From Streptomyces ochraceiscleroticus (GTDB lineage Bacteria; Actinomycetota; Actinomycetes; Streptomycetales; Streptomycetaceae): DNA of 64,000 nt. This document shows positions 18,325 through 27,084 of this stretch, piece by piece. A model generated the notes under the pieces. The model made no database searches. It was not told the origin of the DNA and saw only the letters and a list, made by a program, of their open reading frames with translations. The stretch is taken from assembly GCF_000720485.1 (NCBI RefSeq), contig NZ_JOAX01000017.1, positions 62,001 through 126,000 of the forward strand. Direction: 5' to 3'. Numbering within the stretch: position 1 is the stretch's first letter; each line of letters starts with the position of its first letter. A program made the translations under genes and the position numbers.

Positions 18325-19068
18325 ATGGCGGCGAACAAGCCGGTCCGTGGGCGGTCCGCGTACCAGCAGCTTGCGGACGACCTGCGCACGGATCTCGCGG
18401 GCGACCGGTACCCCAAGGGGGTGCGGCTGCCGACCGAGGCCGAGCTGGCCGAGACGTACCAGGTCAGCCGGCAGACTGTGCGCCGCGCCTTCCATGACCT
18501 GGTCGCCGAGGGCCTGGTGTACCGCGTCCCCGGGCGCGGTACGTTCGCCGCGCCGCGTGACGGCCGGTATCTCCGCAGGTTCGGCTCGGTGGACGACCTG
18601 ATGGGGCTGTCCCTGGACACCACCATGCAGTTGTCCAGCCCGCTGCGGCGGCGCGTGGACATCGACGCGGCCGGGCGGCTGCGGCTGGACAGCGACATGG
18701 TGCACACCCTCGCCTTCCGCCGGTTCCACGACGATGTCCCGTTCTGTCACACCACGGTGTGGCTGCCGCCGGACGTCGGCGAGACGCTGGCGGGCGTCGG
18801 CCAGCTCACCGAGACCGGCGCGCGCTCCACGTTCACCATCATCGGCCTGCTGGACGACCGGCTGGACTCGCCGATCACGGAGGCCGAGCAGTCCATCACG
18901 GTCGCGCCGGCGCCGGACGCCGTCGCGGAGGAGCTGGCGTGCGAGCCGCACCACCCGCTGCTGCGCATCGACCGCCTCTACACGACCTCCGAGGGCCGCC
19001 GCGTCGAGCTGGCCATCAGCTACTTCCTGCCCGAGCAGTACTCCTACCGGGTACGGCTGCGCCGCTGA
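18325..19068 (+). CDS. GntR-family regulator with UTRA ligand domain
   Basis: 247 residues from ATG 18325 (an adjacent GTG at 18322 is possible; ACGAGGA precedes). Residues ~8-75: GntR winged helix (YQQLADDLRTDLAGDRYPKG, VRLPTEAELAETYQVSRQTV). Residues ~95-245: UTRA small-molecule sensor domain, ending in an ISYFLPEQYSY strand. Same strand as, and 146 bp after, the CitE-like gene. It is the natural candidate to bind TTTGTACG sites at 14823 and 14956 and to respond to the cluster's substrate or a CoA intermediate. Confidence 0.9.
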   Translation: MAANKPVRGRSAYQQLADDLRTDLAGDRYPKGVRLPTEAELAETYQVSRQTVRRAFHDLVAEGLVYRVPGRGTFAAPRDGRYLRRFGSVDDLMGLSLDTTMQLSSPLRRRVDIDAAGRLRLDSDMVHTLAFRRFHDDVPFCHTTVWLPPDVGETLAGVGQLTETGARSTFTIIGLLDDRLDSPITEAEQSITVAPAPDAVAEELACEPHHPLLRIDRLYTTSEGRRVELAISYFLPEQYSYRVRLRR

Positions 19069-19107
19069 CCCCGGGCGCCGGGCACTCAGATACCGGTGCG
19101 CGGGCGG

Positions 19108-19701
19108 TCATGCACCGGCGGGCGGGCGGTCGTTCAGGATGCGCTGGAAGAGCCGCATGTCCTGCCACTCGCCGTTGATGTGGAGGTACCGCGGCGCGAC
19201 GCCGTAGGGCTCGAAGCCGCACTTCTCCAGGACGCGCTGCGAGCCGGCGTTGTGCAGCAACGTGCCCGCTTCGAGGCGGTGCAGCCCGGCCTCCTCGTCC
19301 GCGTACCGGGCGACCGCCTCGACGGCCGCGCTCGCCAGCCCCTTCCCGGCGTGGTCGACGTCGATCCAGTAACCGAGGTTCCCGCTGCAGGACGGGCCGT
19401 GACGGATGCCGGACAAGGTGATCACGCCGACGATCCGGGGGCCGTCCGTCAGCACCCACAGCAGCAACCGGCCGGCTTCCCGCTCCGCCAACTGCCCCAT
19501 CAGACGGGCACGTTGGCCCTCGATCGTGAAAAAGTCCGCCTCCCGCAACGAGTCCCAGGGGCGCAGGTGCTCGCGGTTGTGCAGATACGCCGCGAGCAGC
19601 GCTTCGGCGTCGGTGGCGGCGGCCGGCCGCATGACGACACCGCCCGGCAGAACACTGGCGTCACTGGGCATGCCGGTCACGGTAACCCCGAAGCGCGTCA
19701 C
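19108..19701 (-). CDS. GNAT acetyltransferase (RimJ/RimL-type)
   Basis: 197 residues if started at GTG 19701, which overlaps the TetR stop by four bases (GTGA). An ATG at 19671 would give a shorter 187-residue form; neither has a strong SD. RimJ/RimL-type layout: VVMRPAAATDAEALLAAYLH, FTIEGQRARLMGQL, the acetyl-CoA-binding region YWIDVDHAGKGLASAAVEAV, and LEAGTLLHNAGSQRVLEKCG. Proteins of this group acetylate ribosomal protein N-termini or act on small amines. It probably shares a transcript with the upstream TetR gene. Confidence 0.88.
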   Translation of the reverse strand: MTRFGVTVTGMPSDASVLPGGVVMRPAAATDAEALLAAYLHNREHLRPWDSLREADFFTIEGQRARLMGQLAEREAGRLLLWVLTDGPRIVGVITLSGIRHGPSCSGNLGYWIDVDHAGKGLASAAVEAVARYADEEAGLHRLEAGTLLHNAGSQRVLEKCGFEPYGVAPRYLHINGEWQDMRLFQRILNDRPPAGA

Positions 19702-20291
19702 TCCGGATCACGCGGTGACCCGATGAACGCAGCAGTGCAGTCCGCCAGTTGTGACCGCATCACCTCGCGCGGCACGCGCTCCTCGCCCGCCAGGTGCTCG
19801 ACGAGGTCGGCGCGGACGGCGGCGAGCAGCGCATGGGCGGCAAATCCGCTGTCGGGCAGCCCTGGCAGCCCCTCCAGCATGGTCCGCAGCAGGGTGTGCC
19901 AGCGCTCGTAGTGCGCTGCCCGGTACGGGCTGCCGCTGCCGGATCCCTCCAGGGCCAGGGCGAGGTGGCGGTTGTCGAGCTTGAAGCAGAGGAGGGCGTC
20001 GAGCAGGGCCGGCACCCGCTGCAGCGGCGGGGTGCCGGGCCCCAGTGGCGGCGGGCCGGCCTCGACGGCCTCCTCGACCGGTTCGAGCCGCGCCGCGTAC
20101 AGCGCCCTGATCAGGCCGGCGCGGTCGCCGAAGGCACGGAAGAGCGTGCCCTTGCCGACGCCGGCCGCTGCCGCGATGTCGGCCATGGTGACGTCGTCGG
20201 GGCTCTCGCAGTCGGTGAACAGGGTGTCGGCGGCGGCGAAGACGGCCGCCCGGTTGCGGACTGCGTCCTTACGGGCTCTGCGCTCGGGCAC
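19698..20291 (-). CDS. TetR-family transcriptional regulator
   Basis: 197 residues. N-terminal TetR HTH at residues ~10-58 (NRAAVFAAADTLFTDCESPD, then the recognition helix VGKGTLFRAFGDRAGLIRAL). The C-terminal ligand domain is unremarkable in length. Divergent from an NTF2-like and an NmrA-like gene; two near-identical palindromes lie in the 88-bp gap. It probably represses its own gene and the divergent pair and releases on binding an oxidised or electrophilic compound (inference). Confidence 0.92.
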   Translation of the reverse strand: MPERRARKDAVRNRAAVFAAADTLFTDCESPDDVTMADIAAAAGVGKGTLFRAFGDRAGLIRALYAARLEPVEEAVEAGPPPLGPGTPPLQRVPALLDALLCFKLDNRHLALALEGSGSGSPYRAAHYERWHTLLRTMLEGLPGLPDSGFAAHALLAAVRADLVEHLAGEERVPREVMRSQLADCTAAFIGSPRDPE

Positions 20292-20310
20292 GCGGCTCCT
20301 CCTTTACAAA

Positions 20311-20355
20311 GCGGACCACGGGTCCGTATCTTGTAGAAGCGGACCCCGGGTCCGC
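20311..20355. promoter_or_regulatory. tandem TetR operators
   Basis: Two copies of one palindrome, 28 bp apart: GCGGACCACGGGTCCGT (20311-20327) and GCGGACCCCGGGTCCGC (20339-20355). Each has GCGGACC/GGGTCCG arms around a central base. They sit between the divergent TetR and NTF2-like starts. Confidence 0.8.
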
Positions 20356-20379
20356 ATTCTAAGGGACGAGAGGACACCC

Positions 20380-20805
20380 ATGCCCGTACACACCTCACCG
20401 ACCGAGCTGTACCGCCACAGCCTGCGCCTGCTGCTCGACAAGGACATTCCCGCCTGGACCGGCCTGTGGGCCGAGGACGGCGTCATGGAATTCCCCTTCG
20501 CGCCCGAGGGGTGGCCCCGGCGCCTGGAGGGGAAGGCGGCCGTCGCCGACTACATGCGCCACTACCCCGACCACATCGACCTGCACGACTTCCCCGACCT
20601 GCGGATCCACCGGACCGAGGACCCGGAGACCATCGTGGTCGAAATGCGCGGCGTGGGCCGCCTGGTGGAGACCGGCAGGCCCTTCGACATGACGTACATC
20701 GCCGTCGTGACCGTCCGGGAGGGACGCATCACCTCCTACCGCGACTACTGGAACCCACTCGCCGTGCTCGAACCCGGCGCCGACTTCGCGGGGAGCACCC
20801 GATGA
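20380..20805 (+). CDS. NTF2/SnoaL-like small protein
   Basis: 141 residues. Typical SnoaL-like cone fold layout: helix LYRHSLRLLLDKDIPAWTGL, WAEDGVMEFPFAPEG, GKAAVADYMRHYP, and late strands YIAVVTVREGRITSYRDYWN. Members are isomerases, hydrolases or ligand-binding proteins; no specific function can be read. Its stop overlaps the start of the NmrA-like gene (ATGA, 20802-20805), so the two are co-translated, and both are likely controlled by the TetR operators upstream. Confidence 0.85.
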   Translation: MPVHTSPTELYRHSLRLLLDKDIPAWTGLWAEDGVMEFPFAPEGWPRRLEGKAAVADYMRHYPDHIDLHDFPDLRIHRTEDPETIVVEMRGVGRLVETGRPFDMTYIAVVTVREGRITSYRDYWNPLAVLEPGADFAGSTR

Positions 20806-21686
20806 CCACGGAACACCCGATGAGCACGGAGCACCCGACGGCTGCCCCCGGCACCACCCTGGTCACCGGCGCCACCGGCACCACCGGCGGCCGTACCGCC
20901 GCGCAGCTCATCGCCGCGGGCCACCGCGTCAAGGCCGCGAGCCGCCGTGCCACCCCGGTCCGGGGCGCGGAGCCGGTCCGCTTCGACTGGTACGACCCGG
21001 CCACGCACGGTGCGGCGCTCGACGGCGCCGACCGCCTCTACCTCGTACCGCCCGTGGGCGACTCCGACCCGGCGGCCGTCATGCTGCCCTTCCTCCGGCA
21101 GGCGCGCGCCGCCGGCGTACGCCGCGCGGTACTGCTCAGCTCCTCGGCCATCCCCGAGGGCGGCCCGGCGGTGGGGGCCGTGCACCAGGCGCTGCCCGGT
21201 CTGTTCGACGAGTGGGCCGTGCTGCGGCCGTCGTGGTTCATGCAGAACTTCACCGGCTCGCATGCCCACGCCGTCAGCATCCGGGAGAGCGGCACCCTGC
21301 TGACCGCCGCCGGGAACGGGCGGGTCGGCTTCGTCGACGCCGACGACATCGCCGCCGTCGCCGTGCGCGCCCTGACCGACGACAGCGCCCCCAACACCGA
21401 TCCGATCCTCACCGGACCGGAGGCGCTCAGCTACGACGACATCGCCACGATCATGACGGAGGTCAGCGGGCGGCCCGTCGTCCACAACGCGCTGACCTAC
21501 GACCAACTGTGCGATCGCCTCGCGGCGCAGGTGCCGCCGGAGTTCGCCGCGCTGCTGGCCGGCATGGACCGCGCCATCGCCCGGGGCGCGGAGGACCGCA
21601 CCACCGACGCCGTCCAGCGCCTCACCGGCCGCCCGCCCCACGGCTTCCGCGAGGTCGCGGAACGGGAGCGGGCGCGCGGCAAGTGA
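20802..21686 (+). CDS. NmrA/NAD(P)-binding atypical SDR
   Basis: 294 residues. Rossmann motif TLVTGATGTTGGRTAAQLIA near residue 20, then AASRRATPV as the adenine-binding turn. The remainder (AVLLSSSAIPEGGP, LRPSWFMQNFTGS, GRVGFVDADDIAAVAVRAL) is typical of NmrA-like/ergot-alkaloid-type reductases that sense or use NADP(H). Lacks the classical YxxxK. The N-terminus holds a repeated MTTEHPMSTEHP; ATG at 20820 is an alternative start. Partner of the NTF2-like gene. Confidence 0.87.
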   Translation: MTTEHPMSTEHPTAAPGTTLVTGATGTTGGRTAAQLIAAGHRVKAASRRATPVRGAEPVRFDWYDPATHGAALDGADRLYLVPPVGDSDPAAVMLPFLRQARAAGVRRAVLLSSSAIPEGGPAVGAVHQALPGLFDEWAVLRPSWFMQNFTGSHAHAVSIRESGTLLTAAGNGRVGFVDADDIAAVAVRALTDDSAPNTDPILTGPEALSYDDIATIMTEVSGRPVVHNALTYDQLCDRLAAQVPPEFAALLAGMDRAIARGAEDRTTDAVQRLTGRPPHGFREVAERERARGK

Positions 21687-21693
21687 CGTGGCG

Positions 21694-23058
21694 TCAGGTC
21701 AGGGGCACGTCCAGCATCGCCTTCCGGTGGCTGAACGTGGCGATGGAGTGCGGGCCGTGGTAGGCGCCCATGCCGCTCTCGCCGACGCCCCCGAAGGGCA
21801 GGTCGGGGACGCGGAGGTGGGCCATGGGCATACCGAAGCCGAGGCCGCCCGAGGAGGTTTCCGTGGCCAGCCTGCGGCGCGTGGCCTCGTTCTCCGTGAA
21901 GCCGTAGAGGGCCAGCGGCTTGTCGCGGTCGTTGATGAACGCGATCGCCTCGTCCAGGTCCGCGACCTCGACGATCGGCAGCACCGGGCCGAAGATCTCC
22001 TCCTGCATGACCGGGGAGCGGGCACCGACATCGGCCAGTACGGTCGGCGCGATGTACTTCTGTGCCCGGTCGTGGGCGCCGCCGGTGACCGTCCGGCCCG
22101 AGTCGAGCAGGGCGGTCAGGCGGTCGAAGTGGCGGTGGTTGACGATCCGGCCGTACGCGGGCGAGGCCGCCGGGTCGGGGCCGTACAGCTCCTCGATGGC
22201 CTCGGCGAGGGCGATTTGGAGGGCCTTGGAGGTCTCCGGGTCGGTCAGGACGTAGTCGGGCGCGACACAGGTCTGGCCGGCGTTCTGGAACTTGGCGCGG
22301 GCCAGCCGCTGCGCCGTCCGGGTCACGTCCGCGTCCCGGTCCACGAACGCCGGTGACTTGCCGCCCAGTTCGAGGGTCACGGGCGTGAGGTGCTCGGCGG
22401 CGGCGCGCATCACGATCCGGCCGACCGTGCCGTTGCCGGTGTAGAAGATGTGGTCGAAGCGCTGGGCGAGGAGAGCGGTGGTCTCCGGTACGCCGCCCTC
22501 GACGACGGCGACCGCGTCGTTGTCGAGGTACTCCGGCAGCAGCCGGGCCAGCAGGGCCGAGGTGGCCGGGGCCAGCTCGCTGGGCTTGGCGACGACGGTG
22601 TTGCCCGCGGCGAGCGCGCCCGCGAGGGGGACGAGCAGCAGCTGCGCGGGGTAGTTCCAGGGTGCGATGACCAGGACGACGCCGAGCGGATCGTACCGGG
22701 TGCCCGCCGTGCTGCCGGCCGGGAAACCCTCGGCGGACAGGGCGACCGGCCTGGGCCGCAGCCACTCCTCCAGGTGCTCCAGGGTGTGGTCGATCTCCCG
22801 GATCGGGAAGTCCACCTCGGCGCCGGACGCCTCCGCCTCGCTCTTGCCCAGGTCCGCGTGGAGGGCGGCGGCGAGGTCCGCGCGGTGTTCGGTGAGCAGC
22901 GTACGGAGCTTCCAGAGCTGCTGCGCGCGCCAGTCCAGGGAACGGGTGCGGCCGCCGCGGAAGGTGGCACGCAGCCGGGCGACGAGGTCGGCGGGGGCCT
23001 CGGCGGCCCCGGCTGCTGCTGCGGGGGCTTCGGCGGAGGTGACGGGTGAGCCGGTCAT
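21694..23058 (-). CDS. aldehyde dehydrogenase family protein
   Basis: 454 residues, short class 3-type NAD(P)-dependent aldehyde dehydrogenase with a C-terminal SHRKAMLDVPL tail. Key parts: APWNYPAQLLLVPLAGALAA, NTVVAKPSELAP, FTGNGTVGR-like nucleotide loop (FYTGNGTVGRIVMRAA), TLELGGKSPAFVD (catalytic-region Glu), NAGQTCVAPDYVL (catalytic Cys), and EEIFGPVLPI. Start is uncertain: no good SD at 23058; in-frame ATG at 23100 is possible. Converges on the NmrA-like gene with a 7-bp gap. Likely detoxifies reactive aldehydes. Confidence 0.92.
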   Translation of the reverse strand: MTGSPVTSAEAPAAAAGAAEAPADLVARLRATFRGGRTRSLDWRAQQLWKLRTLLTEHRADLAAALHADLGKSEAEASGAEVDFPIREIDHTLEHLEEWLRPRPVALSAEGFPAGSTAGTRYDPLGVVLVIAPWNYPAQLLLVPLAGALAAGNTVVAKPSELAPATSALLARLLPEYLDNDAVAVVEGGVPETTALLAQRFDHIFYTGNGTVGRIVMRAAAEHLTPVTLELGGKSPAFVDRDADVTRTAQRLARAKFQNAGQTCVAPDYVLTDPETSKALQIALAEAIEELYGPDPAASPAYGRIVNHRHFDRLTALLDSGRTVTGGAHDRAQKYIAPTVLADVGARSPVMQEEIFGPVLPIVEVADLDEAIAFINDRDKPLALYGFTENEATRRRLATETSSGGLGFGMPMAHLRVPDLPFGGVGESGMGAYHGPHSIATFSHRKAMLDVPLT

Positions 23059-23168
23059 GCGGTGCTCGATTCGTTCAGGGTGGTGCGTGCGATCGACCAT
23101 GCACAGCGTCGGCGCGGAAGCATTCATTCCACGCCGGTCCGTGCCGGGACGGGAAGGGCGCCCGGCTC

Positions 23169-23864
23169 TCAGCCCAGCGCCTTGATCATTTCCGCGGCGA
23201 GCGGGCCGGAGGAGGCCGGGTTCTGGCCGGTGAAGAGGTTGCGGTCGGTGAGGACGTACGGCGCCCACGGCTCGCCCTCGCGGAAGTCCGTACCGAGCTC
23301 CACCAGCCGGTCCTGGAGCAGCCACGGCGCCTTGTCGGCGAAGCCTGCTTGCGCCTCCTCGGCGTTGCTGAAGGCGGTGAGGCGGTAGCCGGCGAACGGC
23401 GAGGTGCCGTCGGGGCCGCGGGTGGCCAGCAGCGCGGCCGGGCCGTGGCAGACGATGCCCAGCGGCCGGCCCGAGGCCAGCGCGTCGGTCAGCAGCCGGC
23501 CCGAGTCCTCGTTCGTGGCGAGGTCCTCCATCGGGCCGTGGCCGCCGGGGTAGAAGACGGCCGCGTAACCGGCCACGTCGACCTGCTCCAGCTTGACCGG
23601 GCGGCGCAGCGGGTCCATCGACTGGAGTGTGGCGGCGACCGCGTCCGCGCCTTCCTGGCCGCCGTTGACCTCCGGGGCCAGGCTGGCCGGGTCCAGGGTG
23701 GGCAGCACGCCGCCGGGCGTGGCGACCACGACCTCGTGGCCGGCCCCGGTGAACGCTTCGTACGGGGCCGTCACCTCTTCGCCCCAGAAGCCGGTGGGGT
23801 GCCGGGTGCCGTCGGCCAGCGTCCAGTGGTCGGCGCCGGTCAGCACGAAAAGGATCTTCGCCAT
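23169..23864 (-). CDS. DJ-1/PfpI family protein (class I glutamine amidotransferase-like)
   Basis: 231 residues. HSP31-like DJ-1/PfpI layout: KILFVLTGADHWTLADGTRH, TGFWGEEVTAPYEAF, VFYPGGHGPMEDLA (substrate-pocket Gly-His), and the nucleophilic elbow GIVCHGPAALLA, where Cys is the catalytic residue followed by His. Such proteins act as glyoxalase III or protein/aldehyde-damage handling enzymes. Located upstream of, and on the same strand as, the aldehyde dehydrogenase, which supports a shared role in carbonyl stress. Confidence 0.9.
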   Translation of the reverse strand: MAKILFVLTGADHWTLADGTRHPTGFWGEEVTAPYEAFTGAGHEVVVATPGGVLPTLDPASLAPEVNGGQEGADAVAATLQSMDPLRRPVKLEQVDVAGYAAVFYPGGHGPMEDLATNEDSGRLLTDALASGRPLGIVCHGPAALLATRGPDGTSPFAGYRLTAFSNAEEAQAGFADKAPWLLQDRLVELGTDFREGEPWAPYVLTDRNLFTGQNPASSGPLAAEMIKALG

Positions 23865-23980
23865 GTCGGTCCTCCGGGTCCTTCGGTTCGGCGGGGTTCA
23901 CGTGGTGCCCCGAACGTAACGGCTGTACGCGTCCGAGGCCGCCCAGCGCGCCGGTGCCCGCATTCCCGGCGTGCCGCGCG

Positions 23981-25447
23981 CTATGCCTTCTCCAGCCGGT
24001 CGGGGTGGGGCACGGACGGACCGTCCGCCGGGTGCGGCCCGGATGGACCGTCCGGGTAGGGCGCGGGTGGCCCGGCCGGGGTTTCGGGAGGCGCCGGTCC
24101 CGTCCCCGCCTCCCGGTCCAGCTCCCGCCATTCGTGGCGCAGCCCCGCCAGGTTGGTGGCGAGGAAGTACGCCGCGCCGCTCACCGCGAGGACGGGGACC
24201 AGGCCCGCCCAGACCACCGCAGCGCCGGCGAGCAGGCCGCCGAGCGGGATGCCCGCCCAGGCCAGCGAGTCGCCCAGCGCGCCGACCCGGCCGAGGAGGC
24301 GGCGCGGTATCCGCTCCCAGATGACCGCGCCCAGGATCGGGTTGAGGAAGCCGGAACCGAAGCCGGAGAGCGCGTACACGGCCACCACCGCCCATACCGG
24401 TACGTCCACCGCCAGGATCACGAACTGGGGCGCGCCGGCGATCAGGAAGCCGGCGAAGAAGACCGGCCGGCGGCGCAGCCGGTGGGCGACGACCGCGGCG
24501 ACCAGGCTGCCGGCCACCGCCGTGAGGCCCGCCGCGCTCGCCGTCAGGCCGATCGCGGAGGGGCCGTGGCCGGATTCCCTGGCCCAGATCGGCATCAGCA
24601 CGGAGGTGCGGGCCGCGTCGAGGAAGTTGGTGAAGCCGACGGTGCAGATGATGATGAGCAGCAGCGGCTGGCCGCGCAGGTAGGTGAAGCCCTCGGCGAA
24701 CCGGTGCCAGTAGCCCGCTTCGGACTCGGCGGCCGCGGCTCCGGAGGCGGCCGCGTCCCCGCCGTACGCCGTCCCCGTACCGTCGTCCGCGCCGCCCATG
24801 CCGCGCGGCAGGGCCAGGCCGACGAGGACCGAGCCGAGGGCGAAGGTCGCCGCGTTGACGAGCAGGCCGGCCAGCGGCCCGAGTACGGCGACCAGTACGC
24901 CGCCGAGGCCGGGGCCCACCGTGGCGGCGAGCCGTTCGACCACGCCGAGGAGGCCGGTGGCCCGTTCGATGGCCATCGCCGAGCGTGCGGCGGCCTCCGG
25001 GATCATGACCTCTTTGGCCAGGTCACCGGGGCCGCGGGCGCCGCCGATCACGGCGACCAGGACGAGCAGCAGCCAGAAGTCCAGCAGGCCCAGGGCGTGC
25101 AGTGCCGGCACCGCGGCGACCACCGCCGCGCTGACCACGTCCGCCGTCCAGGAGATCACCCGGGCTCCCGCCCGGTCGACCAGCGGCCCGGTCAGCGCCT
25201 TGATCAGGACGTACGGCGCCATTTCGCAGAACGCGACCAGGCCGGTCTGTGCCGCGCTGCCCGTGGTGACCAGGACGAACCAGGGCAGTGCGATCGCGGA
25301 TACCCGGGTGCCGGCCTGGGAGACGGCGGCGGCCGTCAGCAGTCCGGCCAGCGGTCGCAGCCGCGTCCAGCCGCCCACCCGTCTGCCGCTCCGGCCGCCT
25401 CCGGTCCGTCTGCTGCCGTCGACCTGTTCCCCGATGGGTCCGCTCAC
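23981..25447 (-). CDS. MFS transporter, drug-efflux type
   Basis: 488 residues from GTG 25447, about 12 membrane helices. Opening helix AGLLTAAAVSQAGTRVSAIA, and a tail rich in Pro, Asp and Gly after the last helix. LPWFVLVTTGSAAQTGLVAF and VDRAGARVISWTADV resemble the enterobactin/macrolide-efflux (MFS_3) subgroup. The central loop between the two six-helix halves is long and Ala/Gly-rich. Transcribed away from the DinB-like gene. Substrate unknown. Confidence 0.88.
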   Translation of the reverse strand: MSGPIGEQVDGSRRTGGGRSGRRVGGWTRLRPLAGLLTAAAVSQAGTRVSAIALPWFVLVTTGSAAQTGLVAFCEMAPYVLIKALTGPLVDRAGARVISWTADVVSAAVVAAVPALHALGLLDFWLLLVLVAVIGGARGPGDLAKEVMIPEAAARSAMAIERATGLLGVVERLAATVGPGLGGVLVAVLGPLAGLLVNAATFALGSVLVGLALPRGMGGADDGTGTAYGGDAAASGAAAAESEAGYWHRFAEGFTYLRGQPLLLIIICTVGFTNFLDAARTSVLMPIWARESGHGPSAIGLTASAAGLTAVAGSLVAAVVAHRLRRRPVFFAGFLIAGAPQFVILAVDVPVWAVVAVYALSGFGSGFLNPILGAVIWERIPRRLLGRVGALGDSLAWAGIPLGGLLAGAAVVWAGLVPVLAVSGAAYFLATNLAGLRHEWRELDREAGTGPAPPETPAGPPAPYPDGPSGPHPADGPSVPHPDRLEKA

Positions 25448-25596
25448 GCCGCCCGCCCCCGTTCCGTCCGCGCGCCGTCGCGCGCCCGCGCCAGTTCCTG
25501 TGGATGTATTTCGTTCCTATACCGCCCGATGTGCTCGGGCGGCAGTGCTCGCTCCCCGCGTAATCCCGTGCGCGGGCGGTACGGCAGACTCGCTCC

Positions 25597-26142
25597 ATGA
25601 CCGAGACCACACCGACCGCCCCCGACGCCGTGCCCGCACCGCTGCTCGTCCGCACCGGCGGCGAACGCGAAGTCCTGGAGGCGTTCCTGGACTTCCACCG
25701 CTCGACGCTCCGGGGGAAGGTGCGGGGCCTGGCCGACGACACGGCGCGCCGCCGGCTCGTCCCTTCGGAGACCACCCTCGCGGGGCTGGTCAAGCACCTG
25801 ACCCTGGTGGAGCGGTCCTGGTTCCCCGACCTGCTGACCGGTGCGGAATCGCCCGCGGGGGACACGGGCGACGCAGCCGCGGCGGGCGGGCACGACGGCG
25901 GCTGGCAGGTGGGGCCCGAGGAGTCGCTCGACGGGCTGCTGGCGGCGTACGACGCGGCGTGCGCGCGATCGCGCGCGGTGGCCGCCCCGTTCCCCCTGGA
26001 CCATGTCGTGCCGCATCCGCAGATCGGTGAGATCTCGTTGCGCTGGGTCTATGTGCATGTCATCGAGGAGACTGCCCGGCACGTCGGCCACGCCGACATC
26101 CTCCGCGAGCAGACGGACGGCGCGACGGGCGTCACCGCGTGA
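25597..26142 (+). CDS. DinB-superfamily (DUF664-type) protein
   Basis: 181 residues, four-helix-bundle DinB-like. The metal-ligand histidines of the family appear in LAGLVKHLTLVERSWFPDLL (H in helix 2) and VYVHVIEETARHVGHADILR (H-x-x-x-E...H-x-x-H in helix 4). Relatives include mycothiol- or bacillithiol-dependent S-transferases. Actinobacteria use mycothiol, so a thiol-transferase role is possible, but this is only by family. Confidence 0.85.
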   Translation: MTETTPTAPDAVPAPLLVRTGGEREVLEAFLDFHRSTLRGKVRGLADDTARRRLVPSETTLAGLVKHLTLVERSWFPDLLTGAESPAGDTGDAAAAGGHDGGWQVGPEESLDGLLAAYDAACARSRAVAAPFPLDHVVPHPQIGEISLRWVYVHVIEETARHVGHADILREQTDGATGVTA

Positions 26143-26291
26143 GCACACGGCCGGGCCCGGCGCCGGCGGTCCGCCGTCCGGTAGCCTGAAATTGCTTGCA
26201 TAGCCCATATACGTACGTGCCGTACGGGCGGCGCGCCAGTACGGACACGCGCCGTGCGGGGCGCCGTCCGCTCCCCGACCGGAGTTCTCCC

Positions 26292-26918
26292 ATGCGCCTG
26301 CTGCTGATCCGTCACGGTCAGACCCCGTCCAACGTCGGCCACCTGCTGGACACCACGGCCCCGGGACCCGGCCTGACCGAGCTGGGCGAGCAGCAGGCGG
26401 CCGCGCTCCCGGAGCGGCTGGCCGACGAGAAGATCGACGCGCTCTACGCCTCCACCCTCGTGCGCACGCAGCTCACCGCGGCGCCGCTCGCCGAGGCCCG
26501 CGGACTGGACGTGGTGATCCGCGACGGCGTCCGCGAGATCGCCGCGGGCGACCTGGAGATGCGCGGCGACGCGGCCTCGAACGACCAGTACCAGCGTGTG
26601 GCGTTCTCCTGGCCGGCGGGCAAGCCGGAGCTGCGGATGCCCGGCGGCGAGAACGGCGTGGAGATGCTGGCGCGTTACGACGCGGTGATCGAGGAGATCG
26701 CCGCTTCCGGTGTGGAGGCGGCCGCCGTGGTGAGCCATGGCGCGGCGATCCGTACCTGGTCCGCCGCCCGCGCGAACAACCTGGACGCGGACTTCGCCAT
26801 CGCGCACCCCCTCCCGAACACCGCGGTCGTCGTCCTGGAGGGCTCCCCGGCCAGCGGTTGGACGGCCGTGTCCTGGTCGGACATCGACATCCCGGCGACG
26901 GGTCTGCCCATCAGCTGA
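26292..26918 (+). CDS. histidine phosphatase (phosphoglycerate-mutase-like)
   Basis: 208 residues from ATG 26292 with GGAG seven bases upstream. The RHG catalytic motif is at the start (LLLIRHGQTPSN), the second arginine follows in YASTLVRTQLTA, and the second catalytic His in VVSHGAAIRTW. It belongs to the histidine acid phosphatase/dPGM superfamily that removes phosphate from small molecules; the exact substrate is not predictable. Its last 8 bp overlap the convergent small membrane protein. Confidence 0.92.
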   Translation: MRLLLIRHGQTPSNVGHLLDTTAPGPGLTELGEQQAAALPERLADEKIDALYASTLVRTQLTAAPLAEARGLDVVIRDGVREIAAGDLEMRGDAASNDQYQRVAFSWPAGKPELRMPGGENGVEMLARYDAVIEEIAASGVEAAAVVSHGAAIRTWSAARANNLDADFAIAHPLPNTAVVVLEGSPASGWTAVSWSDIDIPATGLPIS

Positions 26919-27084
26919 AGAGGCTGCTGAACAGCCACATCATCAGGGCCCAGCTCCCGATGAGGGCCGCGGCGGCGAGGACGAAGCCGACCCACACGGA
27001 GGTGGGCAGGCGCGGGGGGATGACCGGCCTCGGGGGGACGACCGGGCAGCACTTCGAGCAGTGCGGTCGCACGGTGACGGCCAT
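26911..27084 (-). CDS. small single-pass membrane protein
   Basis: 57 residues: a short cytoplasmic part with CSKCCPVVPPRPVIPPRLP, then one membrane helix (SVWVGFVLAAAALIGSWALM) and a short tail. The start at 27084 is chosen for length; AGGA lies about 11 bases upstream, and a longer form from 27120 is possible. High third-position GC and the clean helix favour a real gene, but there is no family I recognise. Overlaps the 3' end of the phosphatase gene. Confidence 0.5.
   Translation of the reverse strand: MAVTVRPHCSKCCPVVPPRPVIPPRLPTSVWVGFVLAAAALIGSWALMMWLFSSLFS

Noticed and set aside
26180..26220. TTGCTT...CATATA as a promoter for the histidine phosphatase
   Set aside because: The two hexamers are too close together for a standard spacer.
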